DNA of 64,000 nucleotides from Salinibaculum litoreum (GCA_009789175.1 CP046866.1:1798001-1862000); one strand, 5' to 3'; shown: positions 25,919-35,674, counted from the stretch's first letter. Numbers and translations are program-made. Notes: generated by a model not told the origin, from the letters alone.

Positions 25919-26776
25919 TCAAGCGACGACCAGCCAGGCGAGGAAGACGGCGAGACCCCCCACAGCCGTACTCGCGACCGCATGGCCGCGCAACGCGTCC
26001 AGCCGTTCGTGGGAGTGTTCAGACAGCGAACACACCTCGTCGACCTCGCCGCCGACCTCACACGAAGGGAGAAAGTCCATGGCGACGTGAAGGAAGACGC
26101 CGGCAGCAAAGCCGAAGATAGCAGCGTTCAGCGTCGCGATCTCGGGAACCGGAAGGAGCGCAGACGGAATCGCGGTGATGCCGACGGCGGCAGCCGGCAA
26201 CAGGAGTGCAGAGACCGGTTTCTCGCCCTCACGCAGGCGGTGAGCGGCGGCGTAGCCGGCCGGCCCCTTGTGGGAGACGATGGCGAGGCCGAGCAACAGG
26301 CCCAGTTCCGGCATCGAGCCGTAGACGAGACCGATGATGAGACCTGCCGAAAGCGCGTGAGCGGTAATCGCAGCAGCAGTCACGTCCAGCCCGATATCGA
26401 TATGTGAGAGGCGGTGGCCGATGATGTGTGCACCGTACCCGGTCAGCAATCCGGTGGCGATACCGAAGCCACCGACCCGAGGGTGGAGACCGATTGCCTG
26501 CGGGACGAGAAAGACCGCCGAACTGGTCACCATCGCACCGCTGGCGAGTCCGTAGCCCCAGACCAGCCGACGGGGATAGGCCGCGACCGAGTCCGAACTC
26601 AAAATCGCCCCGGCCGTCATCGCAGCGAAGGCCACCCACGAAATAACCAATACTTTCGGCACACCGCCTGTGATGGCAACAGCCGAGAGAACCGCAAGAA
26701 CCGCGACTCCACCGACGCCGACCGCCGACAGTCCGCCAAAGACTGACGGGCCCGTCCCGTGTTCGTTGATACCCAT
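25919..26776 (-). CDS. ZIP-family divalent metal transporter
   Basis: 285-aa membrane protein with eight predicted helices. Transmembrane helices 4 and 5 carry the conserved metal-site residues: DVTAAAITAHALSAGLIIGL and GLAIVSHKGPAGYAAA (the ZIP H-x-x-P-E-like site has HKGP here). A His/Glu-rich loop near the end (CSLSEHSHERLD) could modulate uptake. The promoter has a TATA-like TTTATTAA on the minus strand about 30 bp before the start. It likely takes up zinc or manganese. Confidence 0.88.
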   Translation of the reverse strand: MGINEHGTGPSVFGGLSAVGVGGVAVLAVLSAVAITGGVPKVLVISWVAFAAMTAGAILSSDSVAAYPRRLVWGYGLASGAMVTSSAVFLVPQAIGLHPRVGGFGIATGLLTGYGAHIIGHRLSHIDIGLDVTAAAITAHALSAGLIIGLVYGSMPELGLLLGLAIVSHKGPAGYAAAHRLREGEKPVSALLLPAAAVGITAIPSALLPVPEIATLNAAIFGFAAGVFLHVAMDFLPSCEVGGEVDEVCSLSEHSHERLDALRGHAVASTAVGGLAVFLAWLVVA

Positions 26777-26826
26777 CTCGATAATAATTTTCTACCCTGA
26801 ATTAATAAACCCACCGCTTCGGAGCG

Positions 26827-27519
26827 TCAGCTCGTGGCGTCGCGGTAGGCTCGACGGTCGAGTATCTCGCCGTCGACGACATCGGGGTCGGCTTCGGTCG
26901 CAGCCCAGCGGAACTGGAGGGCGGCGTCGGTCACGTCTCGGCCCTCTCTCCCGGTGAGAGCGGTGGCGACCTGGCCGGGGTCGACGACACCGACGACCTG
27001 GGAGATGTCCCCCGCAAAGCGCAAGGCGACGGCCTCGGCGGCGGCCTTAGAAACCGCGTACGACCCGTAGCCCGCCTGTGGGTTCCGAGCGACGACCCCC
27101 GAGGAGACGAGCACGCGAGCATCGGGTGCGAGATGTGGCAACGCCTCCTGAATCGTCGCGAAGACGCCGCGAGCGTTCGTCCGGAAGTGGTCGTCGAACG
27201 CCGAATAGGACTCCGTCGAGAGCGGGGTCTGGCCAGCGTCGCCGTGATAGACGCCCGCGTTGGCGACGACGATATCGATATCGCCCCCCTCGCGGGAGGC
27301 CTGTCGCATCAGTTTCTCAACGTCGAACTCGTCGCGGATGTCCGCGCGCACGGCCGTCGCCGACCCACCCTCGTCGCGGATTGCCGCCGCGACATCCTCG
27401 ACATCGTTTCTGTCCCGAGCGCAGAGGACCACGTGTGCGCCCGCATCCCCGAACGCGTGTGCGACTGCTTCGCCAATACCCCGGCTCGCACCAGTGACGA
27501 CCGCTGTCTGCCCGTCCAT
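26827..27519 (-). CDS. Short-chain dehydrogenase/reductase
   Basis: 230-aa classical SDR. The cofactor loop is TGASRGIGEAVA at residue 8; VVANAGVYHGD is the NAG motif and YGSYAVSKAAAEA holds the catalytic Tyr and Lys. The start MDGQTAVVTG at 27519 is 17 codons inside the longest frame and gives the standard N-terminus. Substrate unknown. It is divergent from crtD, which lies 113 bp away. Confidence 0.92.
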   Translation of the reverse strand: MDGQTAVVTGASRGIGEAVAHAFGDAGAHVVLCARDRNDVEDVAAAIRDEGGSATAVRADIRDEFDVEKLMRQASREGGDIDIVVANAGVYHGDAGQTPLSTESYSAFDDHFRTNARGVFATIQEALPHLAPDARVLVSSGVVARNPQAGYGSYAVSKAAAEAVALRFAGDISQVVGVVDPGQVATALTGREGRDVTDAALQFRWAATEADPDVVDGEILDRRAYRDATS

Positions 27520-27632
27520 ACCACCCCATTGGAGCGAACCACAAAGTAAGCTGTTCTCCACGCTGGCCACGACGCGCCTGCCCCACTGGTTTGGAGGGCG
27601 GTTTATGATGGTCGGGGGAGAAGTACAGGGCG

Positions 27633-29117
27633 ATGACAGCGCTCTCCCGTTCGACGGTCACAGTCGTCGGTAGTGGATTCGGAGGTCTCTCCGCGGCTTG
27701 CTTCCTCGCGGACGCCGGTGCCGACGTGCGCGTTCTCGAAAAGAACGACCAGCTCGGCGGCCGTGCCAGCCGGCTGGAGCGCGACGGCTTCCATTTCGAT
27801 ATGGGTCCGTCGTGGTACATGATGCCCGATGTCTTCGAGCGCTTTTTCGCTCACTTCGACCGCGAGCCCTCGGACTACTACACGCTCTCACATCTCGACC
27901 CGCACTATCGCATCTTCTTCAAGGATGGCGAGGAGGTGGACGTGCGCCCGGACAAAGAGTATCTCCGCAACCTCTTCGAGTCCTACGAATCCGGCGCTGG
28001 CGAGGCCTTCGACGAGTATCTGGCGACCAGCGAACACCACTACGAGACGGCGATGGAGAAGTTCGTCTACACGGACCGCTCCCGACTCCGGGACTGGGTG
28101 GACCTGGACGTGATGACCGCTGCACCCGTGGGTTTACAGCTCATCGGGTCGATGCAAAGTCACGTCGAGGACTACTTCGAGAACCCAAAACTCCAGCAGA
28201 TAATGCAGTACACGCTGGTCTTTCTCGGTGGCTCCCCGAAGAACACGCCCGCGCTGTACAACATCATGAGCCACGTCGACTTCAATCTCGGCGTCTACTA
28301 CCCCGACGGCGGCATCGGGGCCGTCGTCGACGGCATCGTCGAGTTGGGTGACGAACTGGGCGTGACCTACGAGACCGGACGGGAGGTGACCGAGATTACT
28401 CGCCGGAAAGACGGCTTCCTCGTCGACACCGTCGATGGTTCCGAAAACCCCGATTACGTCGTCAGCAACGCCGACTACGCACACACCGAGCAGGAACTCC
28501 TGCCCGAACACGAACGCCAGTACGACGCCGACTACTGGGAGAAACGAACCTACGCCCCCTCCGCGTTTCTCATCTATCTCGGCGTCGAGGGTGACGTCGA
28601 GCCGCTGGCCCATCACACGCTCGTCCTTCCCGAGGACTGGGACCCCCACTTCGACCAGATATTCGACGAACCGGCCTGGCCGGACGAACCGGCCTACTAC
28701 CTCTGTGTCCCCTCGAAGACCGACGACACCGTCGCCCCGGAGGGCCACAGCAACCTCTTCGTTCTCGTCCCACTCGCGCCGGGGCTGGAGGACACCGAAC
28801 AACAGCGAGAGGCCTATCGCGACCAGATACTGGCGGACATCGCCGAGAACACGGGCGTGGACCTGCGGGACCGCATCGTCGTCGAGGAGCAGTTCTCCGT
28901 CTCCGATTTCGGCGAGCGGTACAACGCCACGGAGGGTACGGCGCTCGGCCTGGCTCATACGCTCCGACAAACCTCCCTGCTGCGGCCCTCGAACCGTTCC
29001 TCGGCCGTCGACGGCCTGTACTTTACCGGTTCCTTTACCACGCCGGGCATCGGCGTCCCGATGTGTCTCATCAGTGGCGAACACACGGCGAACGCGCTCA
29101 TCGAAGACCAGACGTAA
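27633..29117 (+). CDS. crtD: Carotenoid 3,4-desaturase (CrtI/CrtD family)
   Basis: 494-aa FAD-dependent desaturase. The N-terminal dinucleotide fold VVGSGFGGLSAACFLADAG is followed by GGRASRLERDGFHFDMGPSW, and the C-terminal FAD motif reads GLYFTGSFTTPGIGVPM. The order crtD-lyeJ-cruF is that of characterised haloarchaeal bacterioruberin clusters, in which CrtD introduces the 3,4 double bonds. A phytoene desaturase role cannot be excluded. TATA-like GTTTATG at 27601-27607 predicts an almost leaderless mRNA. Confidence 0.92.
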   Translation: MTALSRSTVTVVGSGFGGLSAACFLADAGADVRVLEKNDQLGGRASRLERDGFHFDMGPSWYMMPDVFERFFAHFDREPSDYYTLSHLDPHYRIFFKDGEEVDVRPDKEYLRNLFESYESGAGEAFDEYLATSEHHYETAMEKFVYTDRSRLRDWVDLDVMTAAPVGLQLIGSMQSHVEDYFENPKLQQIMQYTLVFLGGSPKNTPALYNIMSHVDFNLGVYYPDGGIGAVVDGIVELGDELGVTYETGREVTEITRRKDGFLVDTVDGSENPDYVVSNADYAHTEQELLPEHERQYDADYWEKRTYAPSAFLIYLGVEGDVEPLAHHTLVLPEDWDPHFDQIFDEPAWPDEPAYYLCVPSKTDDTVAPEGHSNLFVLVPLAPGLEDTEQQREAYRDQILADIAENTGVDLRDRIVVEEQFSVSDFGERYNATEGTALGLAHTLRQTSLLRPSNRSSAVDGLYFTGSFTTPGIGVPMCLISGEHTANALIEDQT

Positions 29118-29139
29118 CACGAGCCAGATTAGCTAGCCA

Positions 29140-30027
29140 ATGAGCCAGAGCGTCACCGAGAGACTCGCCGCGCTCGCCCCCTCCGAGCAGTCGCTGGTGG
29201 GGTATCTGTTCTGGATGTCCCGCCCCCGGTTCTGGCTGTATCTCGCCGGCCCCGTCGTCGTCGGTGTCGTCTACGCCGCCGACTCGACGGCCGCGTTTTT
29301 CACGCCACTGACCGTCGGGCTGTTCCTGTATTTCCTGGTCCCCGCGAACCTCTTTCTGTACGGTATCAACGACATCTACGACGCCGACGTAGACGAACAC
29401 AACCCCAAGAAGGCCGAAGAGGGCAAGGAAGTCCGCTATCAGGGGGACGGCATCGTCGTGATGGTCGTCTACCTGATGACTGCGACGGGGGCGCTTTTCG
29501 TCCCGTTTGTCCCCGCTGCGGGCCTGTACGTCCTGATGGGCTTTTACGCACTCGGCGCCCAGTACAGCGCGCCACCGTTGCGGCTGAAGACGACGCCGTT
29601 TCTCGACTCGCTTTCGAACGGGCTGTATATCCTGCCCGGCGTGCTCGCATATCTCGCCGTTGCGGAGTCGTTCCCGCCACTGCTGGCTGTCGCCGGTGGC
29701 TGGCTGTGGTCGATGGCGATGCACACCTTCTCCGCAATCCCCGATATCGAGCCCGACCGTGAGGCAGGCATCCGGACGACTGCGACCGTGCTGGGTGGGA
29801 ACCGCGCACTCGCGTACTGTGGCCTGTGCTGGCTCGCCGCGGCCGGCCTGATGGCGCTCGTCCACCCGTTTCTCGGGGCCGTCTTCGCCGTCTACCCGGT
29901 GTTTGCCGCGGGTATCGCCGCCGCCGACGTGTCCATCGACCGCGCGTACTGGTGGTTCCCAATCCTCAACACGCTGGCCGGGATGGTCCTGACGATGGCT
30001 GGCATCTGGGTGATTCTGTATGGGTGA
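29140..30027 (+). CDS. lyeJ: Lycopene elongase / UbiA-type prenyltransferase
   Basis: 295-aa multi-pass membrane prenyltransferase. The first Asp-rich motif is NDIYDADVDEHN and the second is DIEPDREAGIRT, typical of UbiA enzymes. In haloarchaea LyeJ adds C5 units to lycopene and hydrates the 1,2 position, which begins the conversion of C40 to C50 carotenoid. It lies 22 bp after crtD and overlaps cruF by 8 bp, so the three form one operon. Confidence 0.93.
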   Translation: MSQSVTERLAALAPSEQSLVGYLFWMSRPRFWLYLAGPVVVGVVYAADSTAAFFTPLTVGLFLYFLVPANLFLYGINDIYDADVDEHNPKKAEEGKEVRYQGDGIVVMVVYLMTATGALFVPFVPAAGLYVLMGFYALGAQYSAPPLRLKTTPFLDSLSNGLYILPGVLAYLAVAESFPPLLAVAGGWLWSMAMHTFSAIPDIEPDREAGIRTTATVLGGNRALAYCGLCWLAAAGLMALVHPFLGAVFAVYPVFAAGIAAADVSIDRAYWWFPILNTLAGMVLTMAGIWVILYG

Positions 30028-30877
30028 AGCGGCGACGCTGCCCGAGGACCGCCGCGAGTTCGAGCACCGACTGGACGCCCTCGTCGAGCGCAACCGCTTT
30101 ACCATCGCTGTCGTCTTCCCGCTCGTGGGCGCTGTCTTGCTGGTCGCCAGCGCCGAAGGGCTGTTGCCCCCGGCACTCGCATTCAATCCATACCTCGTGC
30201 TGGCGGGCGTACTCGTGATGCGATTGCCGCTCGTGGCCGGGCTCCTCCCCCTTGTCGGCCGGAAAGCCGCCGTCGCGCTGGGTGCGCTTACGGCCTATGC
30301 CTACGGCATCGAATACGTCGGGGCGACGACGGGATGGCCCTACGGGGACTTCGCCTACGATGTTCCGCTGGGGCCGATGCTCTTTGACACCATCCCGGTC
30401 GGCCTGCCCGTGTTCTTCCTGCCGCTGGTGCTCAACAGCTATCTGCTCTGTCTGCTTTTGCTTGGCGAGCGCGCCCGTACGGCGCTGGTTCGGCTGCCGG
30501 TCATCATCGCAGCAGTCATCGCAGTCGACCTCGTACTCGACCCCGCTGCCGTGGCGCTGGGCTTTTGGTCGTACACTGGCGGCGTCTACTACGGGGTTCC
30601 CCTGTCGAACTACGTCGGCTGGATACTCAGTGCGACCGTAGCCACCGCGCTGGTCGACGGTGCGTTCAGCGGCAGCGACCTCGTCGGACGGGTCCAGTCC
30701 TGTCCGTTCATGCTCGATGACCTAGTGAGTTTCGTGTTGCTGTGGGGTGCAGTCAACGCATTTTATGGCGCGTGGATGCCGGTCGCTGTTGCACTCGTGT
30801 TCGCAGCGGGGCTAGTCAGGTTGGACCGGTTCGACTTTGCCGTCTGGAGCGGACTACCGGGCCGACCGACCGAATGA
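30020..30877 (+). CDS. cruF: Bisanhydrobacterioruberin hydratase (CruF)
   Basis: 285-aa membrane protein with about seven helices. The conserved stretch YAYGIEYVGATTGWPYGDFA and the later ALGFWSYTGGVYYGVPLSNY are typical of the CruF carotenoid hydratase family. It adds water to the C2'' ends of bisanhydrobacterioruberin to give bacterioruberin, the red C50 pigment. It overlaps lyeJ by 8 bp and is convergent with crtB. Confidence 0.92.
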   Translation: MGEAATLPEDRREFEHRLDALVERNRFTIAVVFPLVGAVLLVASAEGLLPPALAFNPYLVLAGVLVMRLPLVAGLLPLVGRKAAVALGALTAYAYGIEYVGATTGWPYGDFAYDVPLGPMLFDTIPVGLPVFFLPLVLNSYLLCLLLLGERARTALVRLPVIIAAVIAVDLVLDPAAVALGFWSYTGGVYYGVPLSNYVGWILSATVATALVDGAFSGSDLVGRVQSCPFMLDDLVSFVLLWGAVNAFYGAWMPVAVALVFAAGLVRLDRFDFAVWSGLPGRPTE

Positions 30878-30894
30878 GTCCCGTGTGAGAAAGG

Positions 30895-31845
30895 TTATTC
30901 CGGGTGAACAATGCGAGTGTTTTCGATATCGCCAGCGACGGCGTCGGCCTCGGGGATGGGACTGACCCGACGGAACACTGTCACGGGGTCGCCGAACCGA
31001 CGCCAGTTCCACCAAGTCCGTGCCACGACGGCGACTTTCCGTGGCGTCGAAAGCGAGGGGCGAGTCGAGAGTACATCAAAGTCCTGCCGGCGGATGAGGC
31101 GGTGGTGCTCGGCGTACAGCGTCGCCGAAAGGAGGACTGCGAACTGGCAGTCCTCGGGGAGGTGTTCGATACCCGAGACCCCGTTCCGATAGAGTTGTTC
31201 GGCCCGTTTGAGTTCCGTCTTGACTGCCTGCCGGAATCCGGGGGTACATCTCTCCTCGCGCAACTGTTGGACGGTGACATCGTGGGCCTCCAGCGTCTCC
31301 CGGGGCAGATACACGCGGTCGAGGTCGCGGATATCTTCCCGGACATCCCGGATGAAGTTCGTAAGCTGGAATGCCTCACCGAGTGCACCCGCATGTGGAG
31401 TGGCGGCATCGAGGTGTTCGGGCTCCATCAGCGCGGTCATCATGTGCCCGACGGCAGCGGCCGACCCTCGCATGTACCCTTCCAGGTCCTCGTAGGTCTC
31501 GTAGCGGTCGGTGTCGATGTCCGCGAGCATCGCGTCGATAAACTCGTCGACTTCCCGGTCGGGAATGTCGTGTGCTTCCCGCAGGTCCGAAAATGCCGCG
31601 ACGACCGGCTCCTCGGCCGGCCGCTCGCCAAGCGCCGCTGCGCGAATCTCCTCCAGACGCTCACGTTGGGCATCACCAGCGACGTACTGGTCGCCATCGA
31701 CCACCTCGTCTGCAATCCGGAAAAAGCCGTACAGCACGTACGTCGGCTGCCGAATCCGTTCCGGCAGCAGTCGTGTCGCGTAATAAAAGGTCTGGCCAGT
31801 CTCCTTGTGAATGGCCTTTCCCCTGTCGAGTTGGGACTCGTTCAC
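30895..31845 (-). CDS. crtB: Phytoene synthase
   Basis: About 316 aa; condenses two geranylgeranyl diphosphates to phytoene. Both Asp-rich substrate motifs are present, DEVVDGDQYVAGD in the first third and NFIRDVREDIRDLDRVYLP in the middle. I prefer the GTG at 31845 (NESQLDRGKAIHKETG), since a TATA-like AAACTTACAC about 27 bp upstream fits a leaderless start; a GTG 13 codons earlier is possible. It converges on the cruF operon, which completes the bacterioruberin locus except for a separate crtI. Confidence 0.93.
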   Translation of the reverse strand: MNESQLDRGKAIHKETGQTFYYATRLLPERIRQPTYVLYGFFRIADEVVDGDQYVAGDAQRERLEEIRAAALGERPAEEPVVAAFSDLREAHDIPDREVDEFIDAMLADIDTDRYETYEDLEGYMRGSAAAVGHMMTALMEPEHLDAATPHAGALGEAFQLTNFIRDVREDIRDLDRVYLPRETLEAHDVTVQQLREERCTPGFRQAVKTELKRAEQLYRNGVSGIEHLPEDCQFAVLLSATLYAEHHRLIRRQDFDVLSTRPSLSTPRKVAVVARTWWNWRRFGDPVTVFRRVSPIPEADAVAGDIENTRIVHPE

Positions 31846-31977
31846 ACCTCTATGATAGGTTCCATCACTGTGTAAGTTTCCCACCTAATGGATTGGGTAT
31901 GGGCCCTGCGGACGGGACGCCGCGATGGCAATATGTGGAGGTGTACTTTTATACTGGACCCCGGAGAAGTGAGGGCT

Positions 31978-32379
31978 ATGGCACGATTATTGGTTGGCAC
32001 TGACGCCGAGCAGACGAGTGAACGACTGGTGGAGTATCTGGCAGAGATCGTCGACGAGGACGACATCATCTATGGCGTAAACTCCCTGCCGGGTGGCGAC
32101 CAGACCAATCCTGACGATGTCGGGGATGGCGAGGACGCACTGGATATCATCGAAGAGGGGCTGAACGAGCAGACAACCGTCGAGAGTCACCAGTACATCC
32201 GAGGGAACGAGCCCGTCGAGGACCTGCTCGAGGCCGCTGACGAGCATGATGCCGACGAGTTCGTCGTTGGCATCCGCAAGCAATCGCCGGTCGGGAAGAT
32301 GGTCTTTGGCAGTACCGCACAGAACCTTCTGCTGGAGACGGACCGTCCGGTCCGATGTGTGCCGCTGGTGTCGGACTGA
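31978..32379 (+). CDS. UspA-like stress protein
   Basis: 133-aa Usp-like domain. It begins ARLLVGTDAEQTSERLVEYL and ends EFVVGIRKQSPVGKMVFGST then VRCVPLV. The loop has R-K in place of the G-x-G of ATP-binding Usp proteins but keeps the late GST, so nucleotide binding is uncertain. The ATG at 31978 is preferred over a longer frame because a strong TATA box TTTTATAC (31947-31954) places the transcript start at the ATG. Confidence 0.87.
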   Translation: MARLLVGTDAEQTSERLVEYLAEIVDEDDIIYGVNSLPGGDQTNPDDVGDGEDALDIIEEGLNEQTTVESHQYIRGNEPVEDLLEAADEHDADEFVVGIRKQSPVGKMVFGSTAQNLLLETDRPVRCVPLVSD

Positions 32380-32433
32380 GGGGGTCTCCGCGGCAACGAA
32401 ACCGTTTTCTGACGGCCCGTGGACCGTTCTAAT

Positions 32434-32703
32434 ATGACACGAACGGAACTGGCGACCGCCAGTGAAACGCTCGCATCGGCAGCAGACGACACCAGCGGCG
32501 ACGCGACGGAGTCCCTGGAGAGTCTCGCAGACCAGCTGGACGACCTCGCCGAGGGCGACCGCGGCCCCGACCACGGCCGGCTTGCCCGCATCGAGGCGAA
32601 ACTAGACGATGTCCAGCCCGACGTGAGCGACGACGTGGCCGCGAGCATCGACGACGCGCTCGACTCGATTCACGACTACCGCGAGACGCTGGACGGCGTA
32701 TAA
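32434..32703 (+). CDS. Small helical haloarchaeal protein
   Basis: 89-aa acidic protein, predicted as three or four short helices (ATASETLASAADDTSGDATE; RLARIEAKLDDVQPDVSDDV; DDALDSIHDYRETL). It lacks Cys and aromatic residues apart from one Tyr. Similar short helical proteins are common in haloarchaea and have no known function. Codon use is typical. It lies 54 bp after the Usp gene and may share its transcript. Confidence 0.75.
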   Translation: MTRTELATASETLASAADDTSGDATESLESLADQLDDLAEGDRGPDHGRLARIEAKLDDVQPDVSDDVAASIDDALDSIHDYRETLDGV

Positions 32704-32917
32704 CGCGACTCCGTCTCAGTCGAGAGAGCGACCCTCTCTCGTGATTGGCACCTATCTGTGGGCTGACTCGGACTCAGTAGTGACCTCGCAGGCGGTATCG
32801 TAGCGGTACTAATCCAGCCGGCAGTTGCCATCCACCGCTGCACAGAGCAAACCGCTGCGTGACAACGCCAGATCGGGTCACCGATTGAGAGAGAACAGCC
32901 AGGGAGTCGGCGGGTGG
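32704..32917. other. Convergent spacer
   Basis: 214 bp between two convergent genes. I see no gene and no strong structure; ORFs read through only by chance. Confidence 0.4.
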
Positions 32918-33298
32918 TCAACACGTCGTCTCGCAATCGACCTGCCACTCGACATCCCACGTCGTGGCGAAACGCTCATACAGCGCTTGCAGCCCTGCGG
33001 ACCCTGTCGCTGGCAGAACGTGAAAGTGGATGGCGCCGCCACGAACTGACACCCGGAACACGTCGCCGGTCTCCTCGTCACGCACCAGATACAGCGGCAT
33101 GGGGAGGTTCAGGAAATCGCCGTGGCGGTACGGTCCCGCTTCCAGCGTGCGCTGGAGCAGGGTGTCGAGGCTGTCGTCGTCCTGTGGGGGGCGTGGCCGG
33201 AGATGAAAGACCGTCTCGCCCTCGTACTCGACGCCACCCTCGTAGGGGTACCGCCGCTGTGGCCGTGCGGGGATGGTAAACGAGGGCTCGGATGCCAT
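32918..33298 (-). CDS. Hypothetical protein
   Basis: 126-aa protein from the ATG at 33298 (MASEPSFTIPARPQRR). The sequence has several beta-like stretches (FHLRPRPPQDDD; MPLYLVRDEETGDVFRVSVR; IHFHVLPATGSAG) and ends with DCETTC. The open frame extends 220 codons upstream but there it lies antisense within the SRAP peptidase gene, so that part is a shadow. The start is divergent from the SRAP gene, 75 bp apart. No family recognised. Confidence 0.7.
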   Translation of the reverse strand: MASEPSFTIPARPQRRYPYEGGVEYEGETVFHLRPRPPQDDDSLDTLLQRTLEAGPYRHGDFLNLPMPLYLVRDEETGDVFRVSVRGGAIHFHVLPATGSAGLQALYERFATTWDVEWQVDCETTC

Positions 33299-33373
33299 CT
33301 CAAAAACAGGTAGGGCACAATCCCTTTTAAATTCGCGGGCGGATTTATCCCCTGCCGGCCCCTGATCCGGGGT

Positions 33374-34099
33374 ATGTGTGGCCGCTACAGTCTCATCGCG
33401 CCGCCCGAGGACATCGAAGAACGCTTCGACGCCACGTTTGCCGGTGAGTTCCAGCCCCGCTACAACGCCGCCCCGAGCCAGTCGCTGCCGGTCATCGCTG
33501 ATGCGGACCCCGACACTGTCGTCGAGAAAGAGTGGGGGTTCGTTCCACCGTGGGCCGACGACTGCAGCGACTTCGGCTTCATCAACGCCCGGGGAGAGAC
33601 ACTCTCCGAAAAGCCAACGTTCCGGGATGCCCTCGCCCAGCAGTCCCACGAAGGATTCGAGATGGGGCGGTGTCTGGTACCCGCTGACGGGTTCTACGAG
33701 TGGGTCGAGAGCGAAACGGGAAAACAGCCCTATCGAGTGCGACTGCCCGGCGACGACCTCTTTGCGATGGCCGGGCTGTGGGCCCAGTGGCAGCCACCGG
33801 CGACCCAGACGGGACTGGATGCTTTCGGTGACGGTAGCCCCGACGCGGAAGCCGACGTGAAAGAGACGTTCACTATCGTCACGACGGAGCCAAACGAGGT
33901 CGTATCCGACCTGCATCACCGGATGGCCGTCGTATTGCCCGACAGCGAACAACAGCACTGGCTGGACGGTGAAACGGATGTCTTGCAGGAACTGCTGCGG
34001 CCCTACGAGGGGGAGATGGAGGCGTACCCAGTCTCAGAGGCGGTAAACGACCCAGCGAATGACTCGCCGGAGCTAGTCGAGCCTGTCGAAGTAAAATAG
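33374..34099 (+). CDS. SRAP-family protein (YedK/HMCES)
   Basis: 241 aa. Cys2 directly after the initiator Met (MCGRYSLI) is the residue that forms a thiazolidine crosslink with abasic sites in single-stranded DNA. Other family positions are present: Asn in PRYNAAPSQ, Glu in DGFYEWVE and His in DLHHRMAVVLP. Such proteins protect abasic DNA during replication. It has an acidic insertion between residues 145 and 165 as seen in haloarchaea. Confidence 0.95.
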   Translation: MCGRYSLIAPPEDIEERFDATFAGEFQPRYNAAPSQSLPVIADADPDTVVEKEWGFVPPWADDCSDFGFINARGETLSEKPTFRDALAQQSHEGFEMGRCLVPADGFYEWVESETGKQPYRVRLPGDDLFAMAGLWAQWQPPATQTGLDAFGDGSPDAEADVKETFTIVTTEPNEVVSDLHHRMAVVLPDSEQQHWLDGETDVLQELLRPYEGEMEAYPVSEAVNDPANDSPELVEPVEVK

Positions 34100-34153
34100 A
34101 GCAAGTGAGCGCGGACGGCAGGTGAGCGGGGTGTAATCCGTACGCGGGTGGAG

Positions 34154-35674
34154 TCAGTAGACGGCGTCGCGGATGTCCTCGGCGAGGGTCTCGAACTGGT
34201 CGAGATACTCGCGGCGTTCGGCGCGCATCGCATCGAGTTCGGTCTCGTAGTCCTCGTAGTGGCTGGGCGGGTAGAACGCCTCGGGGTCGAAGCCCGGAAT
34301 CGACTGGGGGAGTTCGAGGTCGAGCACGTCGTCGTGTTCCCACTCGATTTCGCCACGGGCAGCGCCGACGAGGATGTTGACGGACTCGCGGACACCGATG
34401 TCGGCTTTGGCGGGGCCGACGTAGCCGGTGTTGATGACGAAACACTCCACGTCGTTGTCCGAGACGAGGTCATAGAAGCGGTTGCCCTCCTCGCCCTCGG
34501 GGCCGACGATGAAGGGATTCGTCCCGACCACGCGGATGGACTCGCCGGCAGCATCGGGGTCACCGGCGGAGGTCTGGATCGACTCACCGAGCATGAAGGC
34601 GACGGCAGCCTGTTCCGGGGAGAGGCGTGCGACCGCGGGCATGAGTGGGTTACGGGTGATGAAGAATATCTGGTCGACCCCTTCGAGGTCGATATCCTCC
34701 GAGGCAGTGTCGAGATGCTCGCGGAGGATGACGGCGCGCCCGTTGGTGGTCAGCTCGGTGTCGTCGAAGTCGACGGTGCCGTCCTCGAAGACGGAGACGT
34801 TCTCGAAGACGGCGGACTCGTGGGTCGCGGCGTCGTGGAGAGCGGGCTGTTCGCTCTCGTCGAGGCCGTCGGTCTTGATGTAGAGGCCGTTGCCCTCGCT
34901 GCCGGTAATCTGGCCGTCAGGGAGCAGGGCACAGACATCGTCCTGTAGCATCTCGGCACCTTCGGGCTCATCGAGCCAACACTGGTGGCCGGTCAGCGTG
35001 GACTTGCCCGTCGCGGAGAGACCGAGGAAGGCCTGTCCGACCGTCTCGATGTCACCGTCCTGTTCGATGTGAACGCGCTTGCTGCCGGCGTGAATGCCGA
35101 GCCCACCCATCTCCTTGGCACGGAGCATGAACAGGCGCAGAAACGACTTCTTGGCCTCGCCGGTGTAGTCGCTTCCGAGTACGAACGTCAGGCCCTCGTC
35201 GGGCAACACACGGATGCGACGGCGCTGGTTCTCCTGTTCGTCCCACTCGGGGAGCTGAAGCGTCTGGAAGTCCGGTTCACCGTCGGCGGGCTGCAGAAGC
35301 TTGCCCCACGAGAGAGCGATGCGGGCGTACTCCTTGGGGACGAAAAGGCGACAGACGAAGGAGGTCTCGGGATGGCGACCGACCTGCCGGTCGAGACAGA
35401 CGAACTCGTAGTCGTCGGTGCTGTCGAGTGCGTCTTCGATGGCGGCCCAGTCCTCGTCGGAGAAATCGTCGTCGATGAGGTTCTTGGTCTGGTCCGCACT
35501 ACGGGATTTCTGGTCGCTGATGTAGCTCGCATTCCCGTACTCTGTTGTCGTTTCATCGTGGCTGGCGAACTCCCGGAGTTCCTCGAACGTCGGGTCGTAG
35601 ACGACGTTGTCGGCCTGCTCCGGGTCCGGAAACTCGTCCTCCAGTCGGGACGGCTCCACCCTTTGGCTGGACAT
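34154..35674 (-). CDS. pckA: Phosphoenolpyruvate carboxykinase (ATP)
   Basis: 506-aa gluconeogenic enzyme, oxaloacetate + ATP to PEP + CO2 + ADP. The P-loop is GLSATGKSTLTGHQ near residue 230, followed by the metal/kinase-2 region LQDDVCALLPDG. FVLGSDYTGEAKKSFLRLFM precedes it and FFITRNPLMPAVARLSPEQA follows. The start at 35674 (MSSQRVEP) is preferred to the methionine 10 codons upstream, since the TATA-like GGCTTTATGC on the minus strand (35701-35710) overlaps that codon and predicts a start near 35677. Confidence 0.96.
   Translation of the reverse strand: MSSQRVEPSRLEDEFPDPEQADNVVYDPTFEELREFASHDETTTEYGNASYISDQKSRSADQTKNLIDDDFSDEDWAAIEDALDSTDDYEFVCLDRQVGRHPETSFVCRLFVPKEYARIALSWGKLLQPADGEPDFQTLQLPEWDEQENQRRRIRVLPDEGLTFVLGSDYTGEAKKSFLRLFMLRAKEMGGLGIHAGSKRVHIEQDGDIETVGQAFLGLSATGKSTLTGHQCWLDEPEGAEMLQDDVCALLPDGQITGSEGNGLYIKTDGLDESEQPALHDAATHESAVFENVSVFEDGTVDFDDTELTTNGRAVILREHLDTASEDIDLEGVDQIFFITRNPLMPAVARLSPEQAAVAFMLGESIQTSAGDPDAAGESIRVVGTNPFIVGPEGEEGNRFYDLVSDNDVECFVINTGYVGPAKADIGVRESVNILVGAARGEIEWEHDDVLDLELPQSIPGFDPEAFYPPSHYEDYETELDAMRAERREYLDQFETLAEDIRDAVY

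Noticed and set aside
33299-33958. N-terminal extension of the hypothetical minus-strand protein
   Set aside because: This part lies antisense to the SRAP gene, which has convincing active-site residues.
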